Shown here in pieces: positions 45,801-55,065 of a DNA stretch of 64,000 nucleotides; the stretch's first letter is position 1; every line of letters begins with the position of its first letter. The DNA lies in assembly GCA_028753945.1 (NCBI GenBank), contig JAPNXP010000007.1:124001-188000 (forward strand), given 5' to 3'. The notes beneath the pieces are model-generated. The model was not told the DNA's origin. It searched no databases and saw nothing but the letters and a program-made list of their open reading frames with translations. The stretch is from Hexactinellida sp. DTS-2022. Taxonomy: Eukaryota; Porifera; Hexactinellida. The translations under genes and the position numbers were made by a program.

Positions 45801-48800
45801 CCGCCAGCCTCTCCGTCCTGTACGGACGTATGTCGGATCTATAAATAGAATAAATAGAATAATGACAAAGTTAAACCCTCCACAATCAAATAACTATTCA
45901 ACCGAATACAGTCAAGGCTGCTTATTAGGAATTTTTTTTAATCATCACAGCATTTTCTTATGGAGGCACTATTAGTCATTGAACCACCAAATGAATATGC
46001 AGTCGGCACAGCTTTAATTTTAGATTTTTTATCATGAACAAGCCCTATGGTCCAAATTTAACAACTTACATAGGGTTTGTATCAAGTTGAGTTCGCTTAT
46101 TATGAATTCTTTCTATTATGAACACAATTTTTGGTGCCCTGAATGTTCATAATAATAGAACCTGACTATTAATGGATTAGTTCAGTAATTAGGCATTAAA
46201 ATTATAACGACATTTCTAATGCTTGTGGTTAATTAAGGATTCCTACAAATCTAAAACTTTGGCTGTGCATATTAGTGAATCTTGTTCCGATTACAACAGT
46301 TACTATGTGTTATACCACCCATGCTCGTAATATAAATTTTGAGATAATTTTTACAAATTTATCCCCCGTTTAGTAACTGTACCCTACTCACCTTATCTAG
46401 TATCTTAGTTTTCCCTGTATCGACATGTCCCAACACACAGAGTATAGGGGACCTAAGCTTGCTCTTATTTCTAGCCTCATTTGCCTGTTCTCTCCTATTG
46501 ATTATCCTATTCCGAGCTAGATCGTAACTGGATAGATCAGTCTCTGAATCGGAACTAACTTCGTTGTTAGTTCCAGTTCGAGTTACAGGTGTGTCTTGAT
46601 TTGGGAGAGTAGCAGTAGTTGTTGTTGTGTTCTCTTTTGGTAATGTCTCGATAGATTGGTTAGGAACTGATATCTGTACAAATAACAACAACAACAACAA
46701 TAACAAAATCAATTATTCCAGAATTTCAATAGTAATGAATCATGGACAGGCGTTAATATTTACCCTATGGGAACACAGTACAGTAGATGCCGGATATAAG
46801 AACACAGGTTATAAGAACATATATTGAAAAACGGTTTCCATATACCCTATGTTATTTATGCCGGTTATAAGAACATTATATGCAGTTCCCGACGATGTTC
46901 ATATAACCGGCATCCACCGTAGTATTTGTGCCTTTTCTCTAATAAGATAAATATTTTCAGGAATTTGATTAGAATACATTTTCAATAGCACAATACAACT
47001 AAGCAATTCACTCTATGACATAACAGAGATATTATCTATGATATTATATGACATAAAATAGAACATAAAATGCTTCGGTTGACAATATTAAATCAATTTT
47101 TCCTTTTCATTACACATTACAATATATCCCTTTTGTATAGATAATTAATGGAACTTGAACCAACGTATATAAATAGGCTTAAGCATAGATAACATTGTAA
47201 ATGGCAGCAAAAAGTGAACCAACTTCAAATCTATTCCAAATAAAAATAGATATAAACAGGCTATTCGATCAACTGATTGAGAGAGTCAATAAGAGAAGAG
47301 AACAATTATTATCTCAATTAGAATCATTTCTATCCGATTATGATACATACAGGAAATTCTCAATGGGGCAAATTGAGACCACAGGCCCAAAAGAAGGGTA
47401 CGTTAATTTCCAGATAGAAGATATGCCTATAGAAGAGCTATCGGATGAACATAATAAGAAACCTTTGCCTAAATACACTCTATCATGCGGGCTAGAATAT
47501 ATAGAGAAGTGTGTATCAGAATTAGGGGAATTACAGAGAGTGGCATTTCGTCCACCAGTGCCTCCTAAGAAGTCTCTTTTAATTCAAACGAAAACGCAAA
47601 ACAGAATACAAATAGGGGGTCGTGGTATTAAACAGGGGTTGTTCGATAAACCGCGTGGAATTGGTATTACAGAGAGTAACATTATTGTCATAGCAGACCA
47701 AGGGAAACAAGTTGTACAAATGCTGACTTTAAACGGGAGTTTTATAGCAGAATTTAAACAGGAAAGTCCCTATGGTGTGTGTGTTAACGGCGACAATGCG
47801 TATGTAACAGACCTAAAGAAAGATTGTGTGTACTTATACTCTATAGCACGTAAACGTATGGACAGACAAAGCAAGGATAGGGGCGTATTGACCGCACCTA
47901 AAGGGCTAGATTTCGATGGCAAAACAGGAACCTTGTTTGTAGCAGATTCGTATAAACACTGTGTTATACAGATGAACAGTAGACTCGAGTATTTAGGTGA
48001 ATTTGGTAGTGGGAGCCTATATAAACCGCAGGATGTTAAAATGAATAGGAAAACTGGTATGGTTTGTGTGCTTGATCAAGGCGATGAGGGAATGGTACAC
48101 GTGTTTAATACCGAGGGACATAAAATCGAGACTATAACAGGGGTAAACAAACCATGTGTGATGTCAACAAGTTTTTTCTGTGTGGATTTGAAAGGGAATT
48201 TCGTTGTTAGTGACACTGAAAGGCATTCTATTACAGTGTTTACGGGTAAAGGGGCAATATTACGGATAATAGGACAAGAGGGTGAAAGATTAGGGGATTT
48301 AAAATACCCTAGAGGGGTTTGTTGTAGGTTTGGTGATAATAAATATTTGTGTGCAAGTAGTAATGAGAGTTTTACTATTCAAATGTTCTAATTATGCTTG
48401 TTATTTGGTTAGTTTATATTGTTTGTGTATTTTTTAAATAAAGGAATAAACATACCTCGTTAATTGGCTCAGATTCATCTAGAAACAAATAATAAACAAC
48501 ATTAATAACAACAATAACAACAACAATCAGTATTTTTGAAGACATATTGTAGTGAAAATTTTACACTCTAATTTCTAGCATTATACTCTTATCGAATACA
48601 TTAAAAAAAAACTGACAACAACAACAACAACAACACTCACCAGTACTACTATCCTCGCTATAAGAGGTGTCGCTATCTTCCCAGTTGTCTTTAACGCTCT
48701 GTTTCTGTCCCGACACCTCCAGCTGAGGCCCCAACATGTCTTCCCAGCTGTCTCTCCCTCTCTCCAGCAGATCAGCTGACTCCGTCTAATAGGCAAACAC

Positions 48801-51468
48801 ACTTAGGTGCTGTTGATATGTACACAGCAACCCATAGGGGCAAGTGGAATGCTATTAGTAGTCATACAGTGAACTCCCGTTATAACGAAGTCGGATATAA
48901 AGAAATACCCGTGGATATTTCCCCCAGAGTACTAAATGTAATAATTTTTATAACGAATGAATTTACAGGTCTCAAGCATTTCGTTATAACGAGAGTTCCG
49001 TGTATGATAAATATATTAGGAACACCAGGGGACCGTCTTAATATGTTCGTATTAACCGGAGTCACTTGCATGCATTTGTATAGGCTAGGGGAATTAAACC
49101 TTGTAATCCTTAACCGATATTTCCCTTATCCGTCAACTTGCTACTAACAGAGTATATATAGTTAGATATAACGGTATTTCTAATGCTTGTGGTTAATTAA
49201 GCATTCCTACAAATCTAAAACTTTGGGTGTGCATATTAGTTAGTTAGTTAGTTAGTTACGAGAGTCTACTGTAGTGCATTGTCAACAACAACAACAACAA
49301 CACCTTAAGAGCACTAGTCTCGCTGCTATCAGCCTCTCCTCCCAAGAGAGTATCCTCTGTCTCCTCTCTGTTCCTGTTTCTCTTCCTGGCTCCGTACTTA
49401 ACCTTAGAGCAACCCGTGTCCACATCCGAGGGGCCAACCGTCATACCTACGTATAGCAGTCAGGTTACTTTTCTAAGCAAATCAATAGCCTCGATGGCAA
49501 TTGATTAGCATCGGTTTGAAATATTAATTACAGTCGACTCCGATTAATGGTAATAGATTTCTCCGCTTAATCGGGTCAAAGTAATAGGAATAGGAGTAGT
49601 ATAAAGAATAGTAAAACTCAGTGATTTTAGGGTACACAGTTTTATGACTTTTCCAGGCGCGTTATCTTGAAAGGTAACTTGTCTAGGCGCCCAAAAATGC
49701 TCCATAGGCTTAATACAAAATGCATTCGTATCAAAGACTTCATTTATGTAGTTCGTATTTATTAGAATTTCGATTACATTTGCTAAAGGTTAGTAAATCA
49801 TTTCTACATGTTTGTAGCTTTCCAATAATCAAATAAATATTTCCTTCCACAATTATTATGTGTTATAACTACAATCGCCTTGCTGACGGGTGCTATTTTA
49901 TCTGCCACGACAACATTAAATAAGCAGTACAGTTAGATTTTCTTGTAATATAGTAACCGGTGCTCTATTAAGCGGAGTCGACTGTATATCCCTAACTAAC
50001 AAACCAAACCATATTTCTCTTATTCACACGGATCTAGAACAAAAGTGTTTCTTTGCGCCACTCTATTTAAAGTCTAAAACTCACCATAAGCCTGTTGCAT
50101 GGCTGACGCCTTATCCTGTCTCTCCTTATTTCTATCTTTCTGTTCCTTCGTGACGTATGTTCCTGCTAACTTCTGTTCCGATATGCGATCCTAGCGACGG
50201 GTAGGGGAGATAGGAATGTGTTATAGTTAGTATGTACTTACCTTTCTCTGTGTCTTCTTCTTTTCCTTACGGAGACGCTCTCTCTCCACCTGTAAACAAC
50301 AACAAAGTAAACAAACTAACAAACTAATAAATAAGTAAACAGACAAACAAACTAATAAATTAATAAGTAAAGAGACAAACAAACTAATAAATTAACTAAC
50401 TAATAAGTAAAGAAATTAATAAACAACAAACAGATAACAAAATCAAACAAACTAATTAACAAGTTAACAAATAAACAACAAAATAGCAAAAAACAGATTA
50501 ACTAACAAACTAACAAACTATCGAGCTGGCTAATTATCTAACTAATTATCTAACTAGCTAACTAGCTAACTATCTAGCTAACTAACTATCTATCTAACTA
50601 CCTAACTACCTAACTAACTAACTATCTATCTAACTAACTATCTAACTAGCTAGCTATCACGTTACCTTGGCTAGTCTCTCCTCCTCCCTAGTCTCGAACT
50701 CCCTACCCTTCCTCTCCTCCTCCTCCCTCCTCTCTCTCTCTCTCTCCTCCTGCTCCCTGAGGGCCTGTCTCAGCTGCTCCCTCACGGCCTGGCTGGGCCC
50801 CTGTCGCTGCTTCTTAGTCTTAGCCTTCTTGCCAGCAGCAGACTCACTCTCTATACGTACGTAGTACGTACAGTAGATAGGGTAACCTTGTTTCTTATCC
50901 CAATACAGTAGACAAGTACTGTACGTACAGTAGATAGGACAGGGGATGTACAGTGAAAGGGTATACTGTTGGCAGTTATACAGAGGATGCCGGTTATAAG
51001 AACATCGTCAGGAACTGCATATAATGTTCTTATAACCGGCATAATTATATAGGGTATGGCAACCGTTTTCCAAAAACGACATAAGGACAGTTGTAAGTAA
51101 AGCTTGATATAACATATAGGAACTGTTGTAATCGGAACAAGATGCACTAATATGCACACCCAAAGTTTTAGATTTGTAGGAATCCTTAATTAACCACAAG
51201 CATTAGAAATGCCGTTATAGCGAACTATAGTTAATAGGAACACGGATAAGGGAAATATCGGTTAAGCAGTACAAGGTTTAATTCCCCTAGCCTATACACT
51301 AAGCATGCAAGTGACTCCGGTTAAATAGAATTGCGGATAATACGAACATTCAACATATTAAGACGGTCTCCTGGTGTTCCTAATAACAGAGTCTACTGTA
51401 TTTACCTTGAGTAGGTTCTGTGATATCCTTTGAATCTTCATTGATCTAAAGTACACCCGCATAAAATA

Positions 51469-51509
<41 letters not shown>

Positions 51510-52664
51510 GGGTACACATATACATAACCTGTTGATCAGTGTTTATTTCTTCTACAGTAGACTGAGGCTTCTTCTTTTTCTTTTTTTTCTGGGTTTTGCT
51601 GAGAGCAGCTGACTCCTCTCCCTCTCCCAACGGATCAGCTGTCGCCTCCTATCAGACACGGATATAACAGCTGATCATTAAAGCAACAGTCATAGTTACA
51701 ATTGGAACTAACGCATTAAATATTGAACCTAAGTACAGTAGAACTTCGTTATACGAGCATGGTTAATACGAACACTATTTCAGTTCATTTCTCAAAGCCT
51801 TTTCAATACAAATTATATTGGTTAATACGAGTTTAGATAAGGAGTACACATTTACGGTCCCCTGGTGTTCCTACTAACGAGGTTATACTGTATACAGTTG
51901 TTTGTATTGGATATATAAGAGTACGTACAAATATAATCTGTTTATATACCTTGTCATCCTGTTTTGCTATTTGAGGTTTCGCACCTCGAGACTTTGGTTT
52001 CAGTTCCTGAACCTCATTCTCTACTTTGTTGAGTTCATCCTCCACATCACTAAACAAGTAAACAAACAAACAAACAAACAAACAAACAAACAAACAAACA
52101 AACAAACAAACAGATAAACAGATAAACAAAAACAAAGTATTTACAAGTCCAGATCGAAATCTTTGTTCCGTTTTCCTTTCTTAGATTTAGAAATTTCTTT
52201 TATTTCTGAAATTGCATCCGTGACGATCTCATCTCTACAGAATGATAAATAAATTTGTTGTTCTCAATAAATGTAAACAATTATTCAGGTTACCCTGGGG
52301 TCTGTGTTTTCGCCGCTTCCTCATTGACAACCGGCTCTCCATTGGTATACTCGTCAGCGAATCTAAACAACAACAACAACAATAACAATAACAACAAAAA
52401 TCTTATATATTAAATCACAATGATTTGTTTGTTTGTTTGTTTGTTGATCATTTGTTTTTTATTTTTGTATATTTGTTTGTTTGTTTGTTTGTTTGTATGT
52501 TTGTTGTTTGTTTGTTTGTTCTGAATTGATCATCTGGTAAGAGCTATAAATTGAAATTTGGTTGGGGGGTAGGGAACACATAACAATTAACAACAACAAT
52601 AACAACAACAACACAACAACAACAACAATAGTTACAATTCTGTTTGTCTGTGTGATGTTGCCAT
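18892..52664 (-). CDS. EIF5B: Translation initiation factor eIF5B (IF2-like GTPase)
   Basis: Exons (complement): tentative 52664-52636, then 52362-52294, 52234-52145, 52049-51950, 51648-51529, 51445-51406, 50850-50666, 50289-50242, 50190-50085, 49446-49304, 48785-48641, 48478-48456, 46673-46392, 45838-45728, 45380-45179, 44759-44617, 23680-23498, 22722-22561, 22011-21880, 21411-21203, 20740-20608, 20147-19980, 19402-19241, 18999-18892. All junctions keep phase, giving 1030 residues. The N-terminal third is a Lys/Glu-rich low-complexity region. The GTPase motifs are GHVDTGKTK (G1, about residue 448), [10 protein letters not shown] (G2), DTPGHESF with the catalytic-type His (G3), ALNKVDRL (G4) and TSAITGDG (G5). 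Domains II-IV follow ([50 protein letters not shown]). Family role: GTP-dependent joining of the ribosomal subunits. Only the first exon is uncertain. Confidence 0.92.
19640..19945. mobile_element. MITE family F with a short family E copy
   Basis: Family F in reverse ('taaccacaagcattagaaat', 'tagcctatacaaatgcatgc', ending in 'cccctggtgttcctataacg') is followed by a 69-bp family E palindrome (19876-19944). The palindrome ends about 35 bp from the 19980 splice donor of eIF5B. Confidence 0.55.
20899..21042. mobile_element. MITE family D copy in an eIF5B intron
   Basis: CAGTCGAAACTGGTTTTTTA to 'agaaaaaaccggttttaact', flanked by TA. It is diverged from the copies at 11757 and 18415. Confidence 0.55.
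21461..21640. mobile_element. MITE family B copy in an eIF5B intron
   Basis: 'atactccgcttaatagagcc' to 'cggagtatactg', with internal 'gatttctccgcttaatcggg' and 'acctggtcccgaggtgactc'. Confidence 0.6.
22083..22228. mobile_element. Foldback MITE with about 34-bp perfect TIR
   Basis: Left TTACTTATCCACCGATCATC continuing through GGCGTTTGTATTAA; the right arm is its exact inverse, ending GGTGGATAAGTAA. The AT-rich loop is about 75 bp. It is unrelated to families A-H and seen once in this window. Confidence 0.7.
22303..22440. mobile_element. MITE family H, truncated
   Basis: Starts CAGTCAGGCCTGCTTATTGT, has 'caagccctatggtcccaatt', and ends near 'cccttgaatgttcata' without the terminal CTG. Confidence 0.55.
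22742..23180. repeat. Tandem pair of about 210-bp elements
   Basis: Two diverged direct copies (about 22742-22942 and 22945-23178), each running from 'agctgtttctgtatagatag' through 'tataattttagatttttgtt' in inverse orientation to 'aactcccgttataact'. Each contains an internal hairpin ('aaaatctaaaattatagctg' against 'agctgtaattttagatttcc'). A third partial copy lies at about 45940-46030. Confidence 0.55.
23746..24286. mobile_element. Large foldback element with about 215-bp arms
   Basis: The left arm begins 'gtactgttgtatgacagttt' and holds repeats of 'catgacagtttaactacc' and 'ccatggatattctagccatg'. After a central AT-rich loop (about 23960-24070) the right arm runs back through 'aaagaatgcgtcatcatgca' to 'aaactgtcatacaacagtac'. 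The arms are almost perfectly complementary. It sits between the satellite and the eIF5B G5 exon. Confidence 0.75.
24285..24421. mobile_element. Left part of a MITE (family A2) at the satellite edge
   Basis: 'cagtacgaacaaggttaata' leads into 'gacgaacaaacagttccaca', 'ggctattcaatgggtattac' and 'taccgtccgttggt'. It matches the family A2 copies at 45430-45571 (inverse) and 55335-55495. It stops where the satellite starts and has no right end here. Confidence 0.6.
32900..35450. repeat. Higher-order repeat: 1,055-bp hexamer in tandem
   Basis: Equivalent monomer subtypes recur at exactly 1,055-bp spacing (for example 33070, 34125, 35180; and 33421, 34476, 35531). Each block mixes 'tactatatataatgtgc', 'cttcgtagaatgtcc' and 'tgggtgacataatg' variants in the same order. 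This is a six-monomer higher-order unit. Confidence 0.8.
37900..42830. repeat. Higher-order repeat: 2,461-bp 14-mer duplicated
   Basis: A run of monomer subtypes is repeated at a constant 2,461-bp shift (38341 to 40802, 38669 to 41130, 39571 to 42032, 39848 to 42309). The duplication includes rare variants such as 'aatgcgcacaatg', 'ttctccattgtag' and 'gtaagaatgtttcg'. The same 2,461-bp shift links 30609 to 33070 and 30960 to 33421. Confidence 0.8.
44551..44592. mobile_element. MITE family A right-end remnant at the satellite edge
   Basis: 'actgtacttagtttc' is followed by 'cggtcccctggtgccctact' and 'aacaatag', which matches the right end of family A ('cggtcccctggtgttcctac' then 'taacgagg'). 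It lies between the satellite and the eIF5B donor at 44616. Confidence 0.5.
44867..45021. mobile_element. MITE family C (GTTATAACGAAGTGCTTGGG)
   Basis: 'agtcaactctcgttataacg' to 'ttataacaggagttcactg', with the interior 'taatgcatttagtgctcagg'. It is in an eIF5B intron and is followed by a (TTAG)n tract (45025-45160). Confidence 0.6.
45025..45160. repeat. (TTAG)n/(GATA)n microsatellite
   Basis: 'gttagctagatagttagtta' repeats, ending about 20 bp from the eIF5B exon ending at 45179. Confidence 0.8.
45430..45571. mobile_element. MITE family A2, inverse copy
   Basis: 'gtgttcgctttatccggagt', 'accggagtaatacccattga' and 'gaaactgtttgttcgtctta', ending 'ctaacgaggttatactg'. It is the inverse of the sequence abutting the satellite at 24285-24421 and preserves the end missing there. 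Confidence 0.6.
45909..46164. mobile_element. MITE family H with an internal insertion
   Basis: CAGTCAAGGCTGCTTATTAG to 'aataatagaacctgact'. Between 45940 and 46030 it is interrupted by part of the element that is tandemly paired at 22742-23180. A family F fragment follows (46200-46310). Confidence 0.55.
46781..46921. mobile_element. MITE family E copy
   Basis: CAGTAGATGCCGGATATAAG to 'cgatgttcatataaccggca' then TCCACCG. The long form contains 'gaaaaacggtttccatatac', as in the copy at 2273. Confidence 0.6.
47166..47175 (+). promoter_or_regulatory. TATA-box-like element upstream of the NHL gene
   Basis: TATATAAATA lies 26-35 bp upstream of the ATG at 47201. If it is used, transcription would start almost at the ATG and the leader would be extremely short. 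Confidence 0.35.
47201..48391 (+). CDS. NHL-repeat protein with N-terminal coiled coil, single exon
   Basis: 396 residues without introns. A short Lys/Glu helix (about 10-55, [20 protein letters not shown]) resembles the coiled coil of TRIM-NHL proteins, but no RING or B-box is present. From about residue 140 to the C-terminus there are roughly six NHL-type blades: [75 protein letters not shown] and [20 protein letters not shown]. The likely fold is a beta-propeller that binds protein or RNA. The gene lies antisense in the eIF5B intron between exons 48478-48456 and 46673-46392. The downstream AATAAA signals end six bases before that small exon. The intronless state suggests retroposition or lineage-specific expansion, which is an inference. 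Confidence 0.8.
   Translation: MAAKSEPTSNLFQIKIDINRLFDQLIERVNKRREQLLSQLESFLSDYDTYRKFSMGQIETTGPKEGYVNFQIEDMPIEELSDEHNKKPLPKYTLSCGLEYIEKCVSELGELQRVAFRPPVPPKKSLLIQTKTQNRIQIGGRGIKQGLFDKPRGIGITESNIIVIADQGKQVVQMLTLNGSFIAEFKQESPYGVCVNGDNAYVTDLKKDCVYLYSIARKRMDRQSKDRGVLTAPKGLDFDGKTGTLFVADSYKHCVIQMNSRLEYLGEFGSGSLYKPQDVKMNRKTGMVCVLDQGDEGMVHVFNTEGHKIETITGVNKPCVMSTSFFCVDLKGNFVVSDTERHSITVFTGKGAILRIIGQEGERLGDLKYPRGVCCRFGDNKYLCASSNESFTIQMF
48437..48450 (+). terminator. Polyadenylation signals of the NHL gene
   Basis: Two AATAAA hexamers (48437-48442 and 48445-48450) lie 46-54 bp after the stop. Cleavage 10-30 bp downstream would put the transcript end within or just past the antisense 23-bp eIF5B exon (48456-48478). 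Confidence 0.6.
48867..49002. mobile_element. MITE family C copy
   Basis: CAGTGAACTCCCGTTATAAC to 'tcgttataacgagagttccg', flanked by TA on the left. It is in an eIF5B intron. Confidence 0.6.
49015..49272. mobile_element. MITE family F copy
   Basis: 'taggaacaccaggggaccgt', 'gcatgcatttgtataggcta', 'taatgcttgtggttaattaa' and 'aaatctaaaactttgggtgt', ending near 'gagagtctactgtag'. It has an internal GTTA slippage tract. Confidence 0.55.
49531..49984. mobile_element. Long MITE family B copy with extra interior sequence
   Basis: CAGTCGACTCCGATTAATGG to 'ctattaagcggagtcgactg'. At 454 bp it is much longer than other copies. The interior includes a 'ccaggcgcgttatcttgaaa' segment, so another repeat is probably nested inside. 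Confidence 0.55.
50511..50660. repeat. (CTAA)n microsatellite
   Basis: 'ctaactatctagctaactaa' variants, ending next to the eIF5B splice donor at 50665. The preceding 50300-50510 is A-rich with (AAAC)n and (CTAAT)n. Confidence 0.8.
50981..51042. mobile_element. Short MITE family E copy
   Basis: 'acagaggatgccggttataa', a hairpin loop at 'catcgtcaggaactgcat', then 'gttcttataaccggcata'. Confidence 0.5.
51072..51403. mobile_element. MITE family F copy, inverse orientation
   Basis: 'aactgttgtaatcggaacaa', 'ttttagatttgtaggaatcc', 'taaccacaagcattagaaat' and 'tagcctatacactaagcatg', ending 'ctaataacagagtctactg'. The right end lies three bases from the eIF5B splice donor at 51405. Confidence 0.6.
51736..51890. 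mobile_element. MITE family A copy
   Basis: CAGTAGAACTTCGTTATACG to 'cctactaacgaggttatact' then G, flanked by TA. It is in the eIF5B intron between exons 52049-51950 and 51648-51529. Confidence 0.65.
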
Positions 52665-53762
52665 TTATCAGTTGTAGAGTAATAAGAACAATTCATGTGT
52701 AAATCTTGTCACGTCACTGGGGGCTGGGACACAAATGGTGTCTTGAACTAAGTGTCAACAAAAACAAAAACAAAAACACAAACAATAACATAGTAATCTT
52801 AGGTGAAATAATAAAAACTCGAGAAAATTTTGAAGACAATTCGTAAAATAAAATAAGAACAAAATACATACAGAATAAGAGTTCGAATTAACCGCTATAA
52901 ATAGGGAAATTCGAACTATAAATAGCTGATACTAATTATAGAACTGTAACTTTACAAGTATGCAGATAAGCATAGTTAGTAGATACGGTAATTATAACGC
53001 ATTCATATTGTATGTACTATGTACCATGGATATTTGTAATGACACTAGTATAAAGTGAACTCTCGTGATAACGAAGTGCTTGGGAATTTAATTGTTTTTT
53101 GTCATAAATAGCTCACTAAATATGTTTATATCATAAGTACGTATAGATTAAATTGGTACTAAATAGCTTTTGGTTATGGATCGAACATTTGTACCAGAAT
53201 AAATATAATAGTGCCAATTGTACAGTCAGGTTTTATGTAATAAGAACATTCAAGGGACCAAAAATCATGTTCATAATAGAGAGACTTAATAATAAGCGAA
53301 CTCAACTTAATACAAACCCTATGTAAGTTGTTAAAATGGGACCATAGGGCTTGTTCATAATAAAAAGTTTTATTTTAAGCAGACGAATAACTGTTCACAA
53401 AAAGCAGACCTGACTGTACCTTAGAATAAAATGACCCCACATTCCATTGAGTCAGTATCGTTACTATGCAGTATCCTGTGATATACTCAAGATTCATAAC
53501 AAAGGAACAATAACAATAATAAAGATAGTATAAATAGCAAATTAGTACTATAAGTCTGTAGGATTAATTTACAGCAAAACTATAGAAATAGAGTTATTCA
53601 ACTAAACAAAAGTTGAGTGAATTTGTCAGTCCCTATTTATAGATTGATTTCTAACTGTCCCCAAGTGCTTTCAGTTTTCAATAGCAAATAAGGGTAAATA
53701 GTACTCTGATGGTTGTTTGTTTGTATTTTTGTTGTTGTTGTTTTTTTTTTGTGTGTTTTTGG
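52665..53762. other. Intergenic region, eIF5B 5' end to LARP1 3' end
   Basis: A short spacer containing the eIF5B promoter, (AAAC)n tracts, a partial family C end (about 53050-53090), a complete family H MITE and, near 53735, a T-rich stretch just past the LARP1 stop. I see no convincing exon. A frame on the minus strand at about 53465-53410, ending at a GT, was not supported by homology. Confidence 0.4.
53223..53415. mobile_element. MITE family H copy
   Basis: CAGTCAGGTTTTATGTAATA to 'ttcacaaaaagcagacctga' then CTG, flanked by TA. It is inverse relative to the copy at 6189. Confidence 0.6.
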
Positions 53763-55030
53763 TTAATCTTTGTTTTCTCTAGCTTCTTTGAAGACACCAG
53801 ACTTTTCTTTCATATTTGGAAGCTAAAATAAACAAATTTGTAAACAAGTTCGAGACTTTATAATAAATAAATTGTTTACAAACTTACTTTGTTATAAAAA
53901 CTTCTAAATTCCTGAACAGATTGAAATGGCAAAACTTTGTCACTCAACTCTTTTAATATTTCTAACTTTTCACTTTGCTAAACAAACAAATAAACAAACA
54001 AGTAAACAGACAAATAAATAAACAAACAAACAAACAAACAAACCAACAAATACTTACCTTATAATATTTAACAAAACCCCAAAATTTCTCTAAACCATAA
54101 AGATACCCTAAAGAACAAACAACAATAAATAGATATAATTGTAACTACAATTTTAGTGTAAATTTAGGCATCAAAATCAAAAGTCAACTCTCGAGGTAAC
54201 AAGAGTTATGGGTTATTATTGAATCTGATAATTCTAAAATTACCCTGTAACCAGTTAACTCTCGTTATAACGAAGTGCTTGGGACCTGTAAATCCCTTCG
54301 TTAAAAGCGGATAATAATTAATGCATTTAGTGCTCTGGGGGAAAATCTCCATTTCGTTATAAGCAGTTATTTCGTTATATCCGACTTGGTTATAACGGGA
54401 GTTTACTGTATGTTAATATACCATCGTTAAAATCGAGAAGAGTGAATTCTTCAAAATCTCTGTATATGTCTCTGCGGAATTTTATTTCAAGTCCGTAACT
54501 AAAAAATCTAAACAGACACTCTATCCCGTATCTAAACAAATAAAAAACAAAAATGTAAACAAATAAATAAACATATATATAAACAAATAAATACATAAAT
54601 AAATAACTATTAAATTAATAAATGAACACAAATATAAACAAGTAATCAAGAAAGAAATTTGTTATTGTTTACCTGTGACCGCCAATTGAATCTATTTTCG
54701 CTAAAGATTTAAACTCTTCATACATTTTCCTAAGATAAACAAATGAATAATTAATTGTTGTTGTTGTTGTTGTTTTGTTACTTTTTACCTATTAAAATTA
54801 TCTCTCAAAAAGAAAGACCAAAATCTGTACAGAGTACTCATTTGGTAGGATTGAGATCTGCCCTGCATACTGTGATCTAAACAAATAAACATACAAGTAA
54901 ACAAACAAATAAATAAACTAACTAACATATAAACAACAAACAAACAAATGAATTAATAGACAATTCAAATAGCAAAAAAAAACTAACAAACTATAAACTG
55001 GCCTAAAAACAGACAGACAATATAAATAGC

Positions 55031-55065
<35 letters not shown>

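Noticed and set aside
53410-53470. Candidate eIF5B first exon (ATG frame ending at a GT)
   Set aside because: The phase and composition do not fit the next exon. The alternative at 52664-52636 fits phase and was kept as tentative.
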